From the NCBI GenBank assembly GCA_964017065.1, contig OZ024785.1, positions 9,379,086 to 9,443,085 of the forward strand: a stretch of 64,000 nucleotides of DNA, written 5' to 3'. The DNA comes from Haliclona indistincta. Lineage: Eukaryota; Porifera; Demospongiae; Haplosclerida; Chalinidae. Shown piece after piece: positions 21,530 through 34,342 of the stretch. The first letter of the stretch is position 1. Each line of letters begins with the position of its first letter. The notes beneath the pieces were generated by a model, which saw only the letters and a list, made by a program, of their open reading frames with translations, had not been told where the DNA came from and did not search any database. The position numbers and the translations under genes were made by a program.

Positions 21530-22348
21530 CTGTGATACAAATAATCAACTAACTAGTAGGCATCCATGCTACATGTTCCTTCTTCTTACTTTATTGTTTT
21601 AATGTCGATTCTCACTTGATGAAGGTGTTTGTGTCAAAAACGATTTATTATTCCCAATCCCAACATCATTCACTGGTCTCACCTCTGCCATTACCATTTC
21701 TCCCAGGCTGCTCACACTATAAAGGTACTCAGTGGTGTTTGTTGTGTCAGTCCTCAACACTGCTCCATCACTGTGTCTAGTGATGTTGATGGTGTAGTAG
21801 TTAATAGGGACTCCTTGTAGAGTGTAGGGGGCAGTCCAGGTGAGACGTAGAGTACAGTGATCCACCTCAGTACTGGTCAGGTTACCAACAGGTGACAGGA
21901 GACCTATACAGTGTGTAAATTGAAAGATATATTTGTATGCAAATTGACTCACCTTGAACTAAAAGCAGAGCACTATTTATAGTGCTAGCAGCTGTATTTA
22001 GATCAATAACAATGCACCTCACAGAAGTGTCGCTGTGTTCTAGTAGAGCAGTAAATGATAACACTGATCTTGTTCCACCACCAGGAAGGCTTTGAATAAC
22101 TACACTGGTTGCAACAGCATTCGGATTAGTGCTCCAAGAGATGATATCTTGACTGTTTGTAGTAGCACAATTGAAGTCCACTAGCTGGCCTATACTGACA
22201 TTTTGTGATAGTGGTGCTTCAGTTACTGTGGCATCACTCACAAGTACAAGTCCTGTTATAGCAAACACAGAATAATAATGATATTAATCCATCATAGATT
22301 CCTACCTCTACTGAACAGCAGCAAGCTAGCAAAGAGAAGTCGTTGCAT

Positions 22349-23119
22349 TCTACTAATGACCGTGAGTGAGTAAACAAGCATTATTCATGTGATCACAAAT
22401 ATTCACTGTCACAACAAAAACATTATGTCTAACAGTATTCATTACTTTGCTAGATACATGTACATAATTTTTTATGACTAAATAATTTATATACTACAAC
22501 TAATTACCATTATGCCTAATAATGTTCTACTAATGGAGCACACAAAGGTGTGTTGTAACTTCTCCTGGCATGCAGGTACCACACTCAAGCCAGTGAGGTC
22601 AGTAGCTCCACTAGAATAAAGTGATCAACAACATATTTTCTATCTTCTTTCTTGAAAGGGTCATTGATATAAGTGCAACTGTTGTTGATGCGCATTAGTG
22701 CATGGAAGAGGTACAGTGTTTGTGTGAAGAGAGGCGTTGTGTGAAGACAGTGTTTGTGTGAAGAGAGGTACAGTGTTTGTGTGAAGAGAGGCGTTTGAAA
22801 GCAACAACAGAATAACATGTTATTTCTATGTCTTTGAATAACTGAGTTTTTATCAACTCTCATTGTGTGGATGTCAACTAACTCTCAACAGTAATGTATG
22901 AAGCACAGTAAACAGTGTATCATTGGGTCATGTATTGTACTAACATTAGCATCATCTTGTGGTGCTTTCTATGTGTATTGCATCAGTAATGATTGTTTTT
23001 GTGTGCTCGGTTGAACTTTTACAGTAATGGTACTCAAATGTCTGTTCGGAGTGTACTGTACTCATGTTAAGATGACTTAATCATGATGAGTTGCATGATT
23101 GTTAAATTATAATTCGTCT
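22349..23119 (-). other. Spacer with Death-exon and linker-exon remnants
   Basis: Around 22540-22620 and 22640-22800 there are decayed pieces of the Death exon (gaggtcagtagctccactag) and repeated pieces of the linker exon (cagtgtttgtgtgaagag, three times). The remainder is AT-rich spacer resembling the sequence downstream of C and D. No open gene. Confidence 0.5.
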
Positions 23120-25192
23120 TTATGTTCTATTGATCACACCATATGCTGGACACTCCTTCATCTCAATATTGCTGCTCTGTGGTGAGAATGCTACTGCTGG
23201 TATGTTCTCATATGAAGGAGCAGTCTGCACTGAACTCTGACACAATGGATCAATATTCTCAATATTCTCGTACGTTGGGACAGGAGCAGGTGGAACAGTC
23301 AACGCAGCTCTTTGCTTCTGCAAAATTATGTTAGTCATTCAAACATTTACATGCTTCAAAACAGTATACCTTGACTTTTTTATTGCAGCACAAAAGTAGG
23401 AACACAGAACTTACAATAATTCCTGATACAATAATTGTCACTAAACCTGTACAAGATGAATTGTTATGATAATAAGTACAGTACCTATATAACTTACCAA
23501 CAGCAACTACTACTGACACAATCACTATTGTACTAGTGTCACTGGATGGTAGACTAGTTGGTACTGATAGTGGGGTTACACAAATCGAATAAGGCAATGT
23601 ACTGTTGCAGGTACTGACCAGTATTGGATGATGATACAGTATTTTGAGTTGATGATGTAGTAGTAGTGACATCAGGAACAGACACTCCTGTTATAGTAAC
23701 TGGTGCTACAACATTGATGTCTTCTTCAGCATCAGCATCAGTAACTATGATAGTGTATGATGGGTTAGGGTCTACTTCTATGCAACCAGCAGTCTGATCA
23801 ATTGTTCCATTATGCTCAGTTCCAGTCGTACTACATCTAAACAAGATGAAAGAACTAGCTGGCTCAACATGACCCTCAACATATTCGACACTAAGACACA
23901 CTCTTCCATTCTCTATGTTCATCACTGTAGCATTGCATACATCAAAGGTACCTGTAGAATTAATACTCGATAATTTTTTAAATGATCTTTTGATATCACA
24001 ATGTTTCAGTTCAAAAAGTTTGACATTTTATGTTAACTTCGCTCACTAATCTCCACTGGTTGTGACTGCTGTATCACTCCTCCATTATAGTGTATATTCA
24101 ATGTTGCTGTGTACTTCCTGTTCTCCATTAAGTCAGTGAATGTAGCCATCACTCTCCTCTCTCCATCAGGTAACATGCTCACTGTACCATTAGTACTAGT
24201 ACAAGATGAGTTCAGACATGCTTCAACAGTAACATGGCTGATAGCATTTCCGCACACTAGATAATCCTTCAAAAAATCAGTATATAAAGTATCACATGAT
24301 CAGATGCAGCATCACCTTGAAACTAAGTGTGTATGTCCAGTTGGTGATGTCTCGGATGGTATTCCGTATAATATTGATAAGTTTCGTTTCGCTTACTGTT
24401 ATCAGTAAAGGCATCATAATTATTTCATCTCAACTCACTTGATGAAGGTGTTTGTGTCATAATAGATGTTGCATTGCCAATTCCTGCTCCAATCACTGCT
24501 GCCACCTCTATCTCCAGTTTTTCTCCCAGACTGCTCACACTATAAAGGTACTCAGTGGTGTTTGTTGTGATTGACAGCAACAGCATTTCACTATTGTCTC
24601 TGATGTTAATGATGTAGTCAATGGCTACTCCATCTAGGCTATTTGGAGCAATCCATGTGAAGTGTAGTGTACAGTTGTCAACTGTAGTACTAGTGAGGTC
24701 ACTAACAGACGACAGTAGACCTATATACACAGTGTGATAATATAATTATTACGTGCAATGATCAGGTTCTGTTACCTTGAATCATCAATACTGCAAAGCT
24801 CTGGTTCAAATCAGTACCTTTCAAAGCAACACAAACAATACTGATATTAGTCTGGTCAGATGGAGCAATGAAGCTCAGTTTTACTTGTCTATCTCCATTT
24901 GGTAGAATGTTGTCATCAACAACACTGCCTCCTACTGGTGGAGTAGCAATTATACCAAAACTAGTCAGTCCACTCGCTGGAGCAGCACATGTGAACTCCA
25001 CCATTGTACCAGCACTGACATTTCTTGACTGAGGTGTGGTTGAAAACACTATTCCTGCTGCACAGCTACCTGAGGTACATCAAAGAAACATAACAATACT
25101 TGTTAAAGAACTCTAGATCTATTTGATACAACTTGATCCATGCAGTCCTTACCTCTGGTAAACAGTACTAAGCTAGCAAGGAGCAGCAACAT
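23120..25192 (-). CDS. Receptor G: intact Ig/FN3 receptor with YENI tail
   Basis: Nine exons, all open: signal 25153-25192 (MLLLLASLVLFTRG), Ig about 24776-25070, FN3 about 24440-24722, second FN3-like about 24316-24395 and 24050-24266, TDxDA domain (TDADAEEDI) about 23620-23951, stalk and TM about 23370-23570, tail 23120-23318. Closest to C over the FN3 and fourth exons. The tail carries an in-frame duplication of three codons, giving YENIENI in place of YENI, and Leu-Cys in place of Leu-Ser after it. The two YENI cores and AYGVI remain. The TM exon has a second cysteine (LLLCC). Only remnants of Death exons follow it. Confidence 0.85.
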
Positions 25193-25345
25193 ACTAAAGT
25201 CAGTGATAGAGTGAACATTATATAAACAAGCCCAGATCACGTGTTCACAAAAATATTTACTGTCACAACAAATGATAAATATTCATAATTATTTCGTTAT
25301 GAGTTTTTCAACAAAATGCATAAATCAATTCTTTAAGCAATAATG

Positions 25346-25856
25346 TCACTTCTGTAATGCAGAATGGTTGTCAGTTCTTTGAGCAAGTGCATTAGCCAGT
25401 CGTACAGCTCCGACACTCTTCACACACTTGATGATGGTGATCCATGAGTAGAATCTCTTCTGTGACTGCTCCTCCCACACATACAGCATGGCTTTGAGAC
25501 AGCTCTCTTCATTTCCCATATTGTTTACTTCAATCTTATCAAGGTATGTTGTCAGCCCCAGTTCTTCTCCTAGATGGTACCACAGTGGAGCTAGTGGAGT
25601 CAGTAGCTGGAATAATGTGGCGTGATGAAACACTAGATTATCAATCCCATGAAGAATCTCGTAAGATAGTTAACGTAATTAATTGAGTCAACTTGAGTGT
25701 ATATTGATCTAATTATTTGTCTTCCTCTTCAAACAGGTCATTGGCACGAAGAGTACAGTACTTTACATCAGAGTCTGATGGTAACTGCAACTGTTGTTGA
25801 TGCTCACTTGTCTCAGTTTTGTGCAGAGGAGGCAGTGTTTGTGTGAAGAGTGGCAC
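25346..25856 (-). CDS. Death-domain exon pair, copy 4: candidate alternative 3' end of receptor H
   Basis: Linker exon 25767-25856 (30 codons, VPLFTQTLPPLHKTETSE, then a Gln/Leu stretch and SDSD) is phase 0 at both ends, with tttag acceptor and gtaaag donor. The Death exon 25346-25657 is fully open (ILHGIDNLV, LWYHLGEELGL, CLKAMLYVWEEQ, YSWITIIKCVKS) and ends in a stop. Its acceptor is ttacgag, weaker than the ttacagag of copies 1 and 5, but gives the right phase. The H TM exon also ends in phase 0, so splicing it to this pair instead of to the tyrosine tail would give a Death-domain receptor. It could also be a separate small gene or be decaying. Confidence 0.55.
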
Positions 25857-26209
25857 CTAAAGACAGCAATTGACTCAACAATAACATGTTATTGACTCAA
25901 AAATAACATGTTATAGTCTTATAGTAAAAACTTCAACTCTTGTGTAAACTTCAACCAAGTTCACACTTTATGAAGCACAGTAAACAGTGTGTCATTAATA
26001 TTGTGTATTGTTAATGTAAACCCATTATCGTACCAAGCTCATCTTACAGTGTTCATTTTTCAACAATCAGACTTTTACATACAGAGTTAATTTTACTGTT
26101 ATGACACACCATCACTCATAACTTTTTATGACACACATTGATGATTAATTTGTGAGTTAATTTGTTATAATGACGTCATGTTAATGAAATAAAATCGACT
26201 TCTATTTCT
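25857..26209. other. Spacer between receptor H tail and Death exon pair
   Basis: Short TGACTCA repeat block (25868-25915), then AT-rich sequence. Would be intron if the Death exons are used. No gene seen. Confidence 0.5.
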
Positions 26210-28265
26210 CTATGTTCTAGTGATCACACCATATGCTGGACACTCCTTCATCTCAATATTGCTGCTCTGTGGTGAGAATGCTACTGCTGGTATGTTCTCA
26301 TATGAAGGAGCAGTCTGCACTGAACTCTGAGACAATGGATCAATATTCTCATACGTTGGGACAGGAGCAGGTGGAACAGTAACGCTCCTCTTTGTACCTC
26401 CTCTACAGTACTAAATGATAAACACATTACAGGCATGTATCACCAATTTAGGTATTTTTTACCTGTTTCTGACGTAAAATGACACATATCAACAAACCAA
26501 TGATAGCTCCAGTAACTATGACGACAACTATAATACCCACAATTAAAAAATGATGATGAAATTACACAATAAAAAATATATCTCACCAAACAATAGTGGG
26601 ACAATCACTACTACCAGAGATGGTGACTCTGATACAGCTACAGACCCTGTGATATTAAAGGTGAAAGTAAATGAAGGAGAGCCTGGTATTGTCTAACCTG
26701 TTGATGTGGGTGTGGCTCCTGATGCAGTACTAGACAGTATTACAGTGTATTCAGGTACAGCTACTCCTAATATGGTAACTGGTGCTGTTGTGTTGATCTC
26801 ATCTACTGCATCACCATCAGTAGCTATGATAGTGTATGATGGATGAGCTGGTACATTGAGTATACACATTGATGACCCTTGTATTGTTGCATTATACATA
26901 TCAAGACCAGTTAGTGTAGATCTGGACACCACATAGCAGTGAGGATTTGGTTCATGTCCCTCAACATACTGAACTATCAGACACACTTGACCATCAACTA
27001 CTGGACCATTCACTGTAACACTCCATACATCAAATGTTGCTATAACAGAGAGTCAGAATTAGGTATTGTGCCATTATTTATCACTACTCACTGATCTCTA
27101 CTAGAGGTGATTGATTTATTACTCCTCCTCCTCCACTAGGCTGTACTAATGCTGAGGCAGAGTACTTCTTGTTCTCAACTAAGTTAGTAAACGTAGCCAC
27201 CACTCTCCTGCTACTATCAGGTAACATGTTCACACTGCTAGTAAAAGCATTGATGCAAGAGTTGAGACAAGCTTGAATGATAACAGCATTATCACTGACA
27301 CACACTGGTATGTTCTGTAATGAGCAGTATTCTCTATTTTAACACAAAACATAATATCTACCTCAATTGTAAATACGTAACTCCAATCACTATTATTTCT
27401 CACTTGAATGATTTCGTCATCAGTAAAATTGACTGTGAAATTAATATCTATATTCGTGTGTGTAACTTGACCAAACATAATATCTACACACACTCTACCA
27501 TGTCACTATGATCGTTACTTACTTGATGGTATTGATACAGTGATACTGGATTTGTTCCCAGTCCCGGCATCATTGACTGCTGCCACCTCTATCTCCAGTG
27601 TTTCTCCCAGACTGCTCACACTATAAAGGTACTCAGTGGTGTTTGTTGTGTCAGTCCTCAACACTGCTCCATCACTGTGTCTAGTGATGTTGATGGTGTA
27701 GTAGTTAATAGGAACTCCTTGTAGAGTGTAGGGAGCAGTCCAGGTGAGACGTAGTGTACAGTGATCCACCTCAGTACTGGTCAGGTTACCAACAGGTGAT
27801 AGTACACCTGTATCATGTTCATAATGTACATGTATGGTAGTTATAATATTCAACTACCTTGAATCATCAATACTGCAATGCTATTGTTAAAAGTAGTAGT
27901 TGCAGCAACACAAGCAATATTAATGATGGTCTGATCAGATGGAGCAATGAAGCTTAGTGTCACTTCTCTGTCTCCATTAGATAGATTTTTGTCATCAGTA
28001 ACACTGTATTCTACTTGTGGTGTAGCAGTTATACCAAGAACAGTCAGTCCACTTGCCTGAGCAGCACATGTGAACTCCACCATTGTACCAGCACTGACAT
28101 TTCTTGACTGAGGTGTGGTTGAAAACACTAGTCCTGCTACATAGCTACCTGAGGTACATCAAAGAAACATAAATGTAAAAGAACTCTAGATCAATTTGAT
28201 ACAACTTGATCCAAGCAGTCCTTACCTCTGGTAAACAGTACTAAGCTAGCAAGGAGCAGCAACAT
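26210..28265 (-). CDS. Receptor H: intact Ig/FN3 receptor with YENI tail
   Basis: Exons: signal 28226-28265, Ig about 27857-28148, FN3 about 27522-27810 (VDHC group), second FN3-like about 27361-27440 and 27094-27318, TDxDA domain (TDGDAVDEI) about 26697-27042, stalk about 26586-26656 (PSLVVVIVPLLFG), TM about 26462-26535 (TGAIIGLLICVIL), tail 26210-26411 (YENI, YENI, AYGVI). All frames are open and all junctions GT-AG. The TM-proximal Cys of B and E is Arg here. The TM exon ends in phase 0, which fits both the tail exon and the Death exon pair downstream (25346-25856). H therefore has the best case for two alternative cytoplasmic ends. Confidence 0.85.
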
Positions 28266-28415
28266 ATTAAAGTCAGTGATAGAGTGAACATTATGTAAAC
28301 AAGCCCAGATCACGTGTTCACAAAAATATTTACTGTCACAACAAAATTAATAATAAATATTCATAATAATAAGTTTTTCAACAAAATGCATAAATCAATT
28401 CTTTAAGCAAAAATG

Positions 28416-31220
28416 TCACTTTTGTAATGCAGAATGGTTATCAGTTCTTTGAGCAAGTGCATTAGCCAGTCGTACAGCTCCGAGACTCTTCACACACTTG
28501 ATGATGGTGATCCATGAGTAGAATCTCTTCTGTGACTGCTCCTCCCACACATACAGCATGGCTTTGAGACAGCTCTCTTCATTTCCCATATTGTTCACTT
28601 CAATCTTATCAAGGTATGTTGTTAGCCCCAGTTCTTCTCCTAGATTGTACCACATCGGAGCTAGTGGAGTCAGTAGCTGGAATAATGTGGCGTGATGAAA
28701 CACTAGATTATTAATCCCATGAAGAATCTCTGTAAAAACAAAAATTATAAAATTGAGTCAACTTGAGTGTGTATTGACCTAAGCAATTGTCTTCCTCCTC
28801 AAACAAGTCTTTGGCACGAAGAGTAGAGTACTTCACATCGTCTGATAACTGCAACTGTTGTTGATGCTTGCTTGTCTCTGTTTTGTGTGGAGGAGGCAGT
28901 GTTTGTGTGAAGTGCGGCACCTGAAGGAAAACACGTTATTGTCTTCTTGTAAAAACTGAGCATTCATATTTTTCTCACTTCTTGTGGTGTGGATGTCAAC
29001 CAACTCTCAACAGTACTGTCATACTGTATGAAGCACAGTAAACAGTGTATCAATGCGATGGTAATACATTGTACTCACATCTGGTGGTGGGGCTGGTGGA
29101 GTAATGTAGTCATTGTCAGCAGTAGCTAGTAAAGGCACAGCTGTCTGACTGGTCCTCATGGTAAACTCCCTTTTAGCTGACTCTACTGGAGAATCATCAT
29201 CATCATCAGCAGCTGCAAATTTCAACAACAAAATCAATATCTAAGTAAACATGATTCTTTAAATAAATAAACGTACACTTCCGTTTTTTGACCACCACAA
29301 TGATGATGATAATGATGAAGATAACTATCACAGCAATCAATGCCGCTCCTCCGCCTGTTAGTAACAGAGTGAGTAACAGTGAGTGCACTATCAGTGACTC
29401 ACCTGCTGCTCCTGCTATGATAGGTAACATCAATCCTGGATCTTCTGATGGACCTAACAAAAAAGTGTTTTATTCAAAACGTTTATACAGAAAGGTCAAG
29501 ACTAAAATTCTTTTAAGCCCCGATCACAACCAAACGACTGATGAAATGCTTCCCTTAGTTTCTACTAGCCTTTATTTGTACCTGTTGGATCTGTTGTTGT
29601 ACCGGGTGATGGATAGTTGCTTGCTCCTGGTGTAGGCATCACTGTAGGGTCGTTGACAGGTATGACTATGTTAGCCATAGTGATGGCTGCTTCTGTGTCC
29701 ATGGCATTCATTGCATCAGCGTCAGTCACTGTGAGGTCATAGGTGCCCGGGATAGCCGACAGGCACCCTGACACTCCTATCGTCCTGTTGACAGTTGGTA
29801 GTGATCCTGCTGCTGACGTCAACCTCACAAAACTCATTGCAGGGCTCTCATGTCCTTGTACATACTGAACTGTAATGCACACCATCCCTGCTGCGTAAGT
29901 GATGGATATTCCTTGAACATCAAACGTGCCTTAGAAAGGACAAAATATGGTAAACACTTAACCAAAATGCACCAACTCACTGATCTCTATTGATTGTGAT
30001 TGTTGCTCCACCCCTCCATTGTACAGTATCGTCATTGAGGCAGAGTATTTTCTGTTCTCCATCAGGTCAAAGCTCACTAGAGCATTAGTGGTCCCTGTAG
30101 CAGACGTGCTACTACCAACAACACAAGAATCAGCTGTGAGACAGCTTCTGAACGTCACTATGGGTTTTGCTTCCGTGCAAATGACCTGGTTCTATACAAG
30201 AATAATAAAATAATTATATGTCGTGGTCAGATTGCTCACATTGATTGTAAATGGGATCATCCAAGAAGTGCTGCTTCGTTGGATGTTAGTCTTATCAATG
30301 GATATAGGTATGGTAACGCCAGCAGCTATTGAAATAAAAACACACTGCATAATTAGCTAAAACATACATACCACAGGCAAGAGTAAGCTAAACAAGAACT
30401 GTTGCTTTAAAAACATGTGTTGTTGTGTTGGACATAATGATGTCTATGGTACATTGTTACCTGTTTCAGGGATATCCACTATTATTTCACTTCCTGCTCC
30501 TTGTCCTGCTTGGTTAGATGCAGTCACCATTATTGTATAAGTTTCTCCTAAAGCATCTGGTGTATACAGGTATTCAGTTGTGTCGGAGGAGAACATAAAT
30601 GGGAGATCAGTATCGATGTTTACACCAATAGTGTAGTTCAGTATAGGGACTCCTTGTAGAGTGTAGGGAGCAGTCCAGGTGAGACGTAGTGTACAGTGAT
30701 CCACCACAGTACTGGTCAGGTTACCAACAGGTGACAAGGGACCTACAGACAGAATGATTTATGTACTGATTACTCTCTAGAGAGCATTGAGCACCTTGAA
30801 TGAGTAATAGCGCAGGAGGTGAATTCTCAAAGATTCCCATTCCATTGATAACTCCACCAGCACTACATGATATATTTGTATTGTTAAACCTTGTCGAAGC
30901 TGTGAACGTTGCTGTTAGATGCCTTGCACCATCAGGTGTAAGAGTATTTGGTGAGATATTTACATCACCTCCAGACAACCCATCCCAAGAGAGAGTGACC
31001 ATTGCTCCATTGGGAACTGTACAGGTGAACATCACTGTAGAGTGTAGACTAACGTTTATAGAGACAGGATATTCTGAGAATACAGCATCATTCCCTGTAG
31101 TGGAGTGGATGGTCAGAGTTTGTTCAACCGGTCACGAGTCTCAAGTTACAGAAAACTCATCGTCTTACCTCTGATAAGCAGCATAAATAACACAATGAAG
31201 CATAATAGAGTCGTCCTCAT
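28416..31220 (-). CDS. Receptor I: Ig/FN3 receptor ending in a Death domain
   Basis: Divergent member. Exons: 31169-31220 signal (MRTTLLCFIVLFMLLIRG), about 30795-31106 Ig with core Trp, about 30462-30743 FN3, about 30240-30330 and 29989-30193 second FN3-like, about 29583-29932 TDxDA domain (TDADAMNAM), then a short exon, a TM exon (LIAVIVIFIIIIIIVVVKKR), and an acidic tail exon (about 29092-29214) with DDDDD and NDYITP. The tail exon has no stop before a strong gtgagt donor in phase 0. Next come the linker exon 28837-28920 (28 codons, phase 0-0) and the Death exon 28416-28727 (ttacagag acceptor), ending in a stop. So the Death domain is the natural C-terminus. Clustering or recruitment of Death-domain adaptors is inferred. 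There is no YENI motif. Confidence 0.75.
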
Positions 31221-31965
31221 GGCTGCCCCTTAGATAAACGAGTAAGATAATACCACAACGACGCTCTGTCAGCAGCTTACCAACTGTCCTTTATTACTGC
31301 ATATACAGCGTGGTAGTTGTTAACACTTGGTTTCTTCTATTCACGGATCGTTCCTGCAAAAGAATGTAGGTAACAGCCTGTCGTTCTGGCCTTGTAAGGC
31401 TTTTGCAAACCAGAAAAGAGGTTTTAGTTCTCGACCTCAGGTAAAAGATAAGCTACGCCCAGTCCGTGGGTGGCAATAATTGAACAATAATTGAATTAAT
31501 AGTATTCATAAGCAGAGCACAATAATTTTTGCCTTATTTGTTGCAATGGTATTTATAACAGGTGTTACATGATCATGCATAGATTATTAATGATACATAG
31601 TTCAACAATGGTTGTAAATATGGTCTACTGTAATTCAAGAAATTCACTTGCACTTGACATGCGCCGCAATTGTCTTGCACTTGACTTGCGCCGCTTGTAG
31701 TCTGAAGAATAAAAGACTCATAAAAATTAATAATAATTATCCTTAGGACCAAGAGAAACAATAGATAATATTAATCTTCTATTATATTATTTACTATTGT
31801 TAGGACCAGCTCTGCTGTGGTTAGATTTTGTTGAGCACTTCAATAATTATACAATAAGCTATGTTTGTCGTAGTATTGAGGTTTCATTGAAGAGCTTGAG
31901 TGTATTCAATTACAATACTATTACTGTACATTAGACCCTACATACAAGCTATTGTTTCTCTACAA

Positions 31966-34342
31966 TTAATCACAGCCAGCAGCTAGTATGTAGTGCAATA
32001 TTTTAATACTGCAAGAAACTACACACTACTCGTGAGTGATAACACAGTGATTGTGCCAGATACAAGCACAACACTCCACATTGACAAAAATAGTATAACT
32101 TGCAATGCTTACGTACATGCTATAGAGCCAGCTACTACAGCCGTTAGCAATAGTAGAAGTAGTATTGTTCCTACAGGAAGAAATAACTGCAATTAGTGCT
32201 ACAGTGAGAGTAATAGTATGTGTATCACTAGTGACTTTTGGCACTCACCAACTGGCACAAATACTCCTACCAGGACATTGATCAGCACCTCTATAGCAAA
32301 AATGCATTGATGCTATAGTACACTGTATAGTACTAACCAGTTGATGCTGTTGTTGGTGACGGAGTAGCAATGGTTACTGTCTTGGTACTGGATAGTATTA
32401 CAGCTCTACTTGTTGTTGTGAGATGAGATGGTGGTGAAGGTGTTTGAGTGGCTGCAATTGTCACTCCAGTTATCTTTATCGCTGGTGAAGCATTGATACT
32501 GTCCCTTGCATCGTAATCAGTAACTGATATATTACACGAGTTACTTGATGGCAGATTACTGAGGCATTGACTTGTTTGATTAATCACAACTGTCTTTGTG
32601 TAACAGCACCGGAGTTCACGCAGACATACGAGCTTCACTGCACTAGACTGAGATTTATGCCCCTCAGCAAAGATTACATCAATGCATAACTCGCCTCCAA
32701 CCGATGACGACAATATTGCATTCTGCACATCAAATGTACCTTATAACATGAGTGTCAATCAATTTTAAACATTCAAGACACTGTCAACTTACTGATCTCT
32801 ACTTGTTGGGATTGCAACATGACTCCTCCAACATACTGTATTTGATATGAAGCAAAATACTTCCTGTCCTCCTCAAGATCGCTGAATGTAACTAAAACTC
32901 TTTGCATGCCATTTTCCAGTGTAATGACAGTTGTGTTAGATGAGTTTGCAATAAAAACATTACCGTTGTCCTTTATCTTGCCGATAATCAATTTAATATT
33001 ACCACACATGAATTCAATCTGCCCAAAAGAGTGGTGTTTACTTGTATTATAATGATGTAGATGTACCTCTAATGTGTACGTCCAATTATTAACACATCTT
33101 GAGGTACTGCTATAATGTAGTGTTGTCGGAAACATTGTGTCATTTAGAACTGTGTATTAAAAGAAGATGAATTGCTATTTACAGCTATTAATAATTATCA
33201 AACCATGGACAATAATAGTTGTTGTATTTCCTGTCCCAGCATCGTTCACTGCTGCCACCTCTATCTCCAGTGTTTCTCCCAGACTGCTCACACTATAAAG
33301 GTACTCAGTGGTGTTTGTTGTGTCAGTCCTCAACACTGCTCCATCACTGTGTCTAGTGATGTTGATGGTGTAGTAGTTAATAGGGACTCCTTGTAGAGTG
33401 TAGGGAGCAGTCCAGGTGAGACGTAGTGTACAGTGATCCACCTCAGTACTGGTCAGGTTACCAACAGACGATAGTGCTCCTGTGCATACATAAAACTTAA
33501 TGTACAAATTTTCCATGACTGCATAATAATTATTACCATTTATGATCAACAAAGTAGCAGTCTTTTTTCCCAATATTCCAACGCTATTGTTTGTACAATT
33601 CGTTATTGTTACATCAGTGATATTCAGAGCTTCTGTACAGCTCAATGTTCCACCAATTTCACATGTAACAATTGAATTATTCTGCTCTGGTGTAAGAATA
33701 AAAGACAAACAAATATATTTTTCTTTGCAAACAATGGCTGGCGTGGAGTCATTATCTCTCAAACTAAGACCGACTGTTTCATGTATTGTAGAACAGGTAA
33801 ATGTCACCGATGTGCCTTCCAAAACAGTCACTGAGCCAGCTGGGGTCAAAGTGAATGTCTCTGGAGCTAAAACACCTGCACAATGAAATATGCATAAAAC
33901 AAGAGACTCATTCATGCTATACAAAGTGTGTTACATGTTCTCTGTCAGTCTAGATAACAACACAGTCAGCTGAAAAGTCATAAGATGTGTATACTGATAT
34001 AGCAGCTATACTGCATAGACACAACCATAATTATGACTATCTAAGTTAAGTAAAAAGTTTTAATAAAAACTGAAAAGTGTAGGGATTCGAGGTCATCCCT
34101 ACATATCATTGCTGAGCATCAATGATAAAAGTTAAAATGACAACAGAATTACACTGGTAACTTTTGTACCATGAGCAGTTACAGAGTGGCATCCATGCAT
34201 TGTGCCGCATGAAATCCTAAGTAACTTACTGGCTTTGCAAAGCAGTAGCATCCATATTGACAGAGTCCTGAGTATGTTGATTGATTTTTAAAATCGCTTA
34301 ATGGCTGATTACAGTAACACAACTAATTGCTTACCTCAGCAT
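31966..34342 (-). CDS. Receptor J: divergent Ig/FN3 receptor, short or uncertain tail
   Basis: Start chosen at 34342: the first exon ATGCTGAG (34335-34342) joins 34230-34267 to give signal MLRTLSIWMLLLCKAS; the downstream ATG alone would leave too short a leader. Then Ig (about 33540-33880), FN3 (about 33200-33483), second FN3-like (about 33066-33150 and 32800-33020), the TDxDA-type exon (TDYDARDSI, about 32340-32740), stalk (VLINVLVGVFVPVG) and TM (TILLLLLLTAVVAGSIAC, about 32120-32185). The Ig and membrane-proximal domains are far from A-H, but the FN3 exon is nearly identical to B, H and K. The 3' end is uncertain: a spliced exon ending at 31966 gives a tail of about a dozen residues, and another acceptor at about 31700 gives a Lys/Cys tail. 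Neither has YENI. Confidence 0.65.

Larger units (their letters stand above)
16082..22348 (-). pseudogene. Receptor F: split by a 4.2 kb intron and frameshifted
   Basis: The 5' exons lie at about 22306-22348 (signal MQRLLFASLLLFSRG), 21955-22263 (Ig with core Trp) and 21616-21906 (FN3). The next exon, which begins ISAIQF, is not found until about 17370, followed by 16990-17225, the TDxDA exon 16575-16917, stalk and TM exons, and the tail 16082-16280 (YENI, YENI, AYGVI). Flanking phases match, so this is one gene whose third intron grew to about 4.2 kb through repeat insertion. In the TDxDA exon four extra bases (tgca near 16787) compared with C, D and G shift the frame and give a TGA. The upstream E-box is also altered. 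A dead gene, or one making only a truncated soluble ectodomain, is likely. Confidence 0.75.

Noticed and set aside
29288..29635. 115-codon plus-strand frame
   Set aside because: It is antisense to the TM exon of receptor I; the Met-rich start is the reverse of a hydrophobic run.
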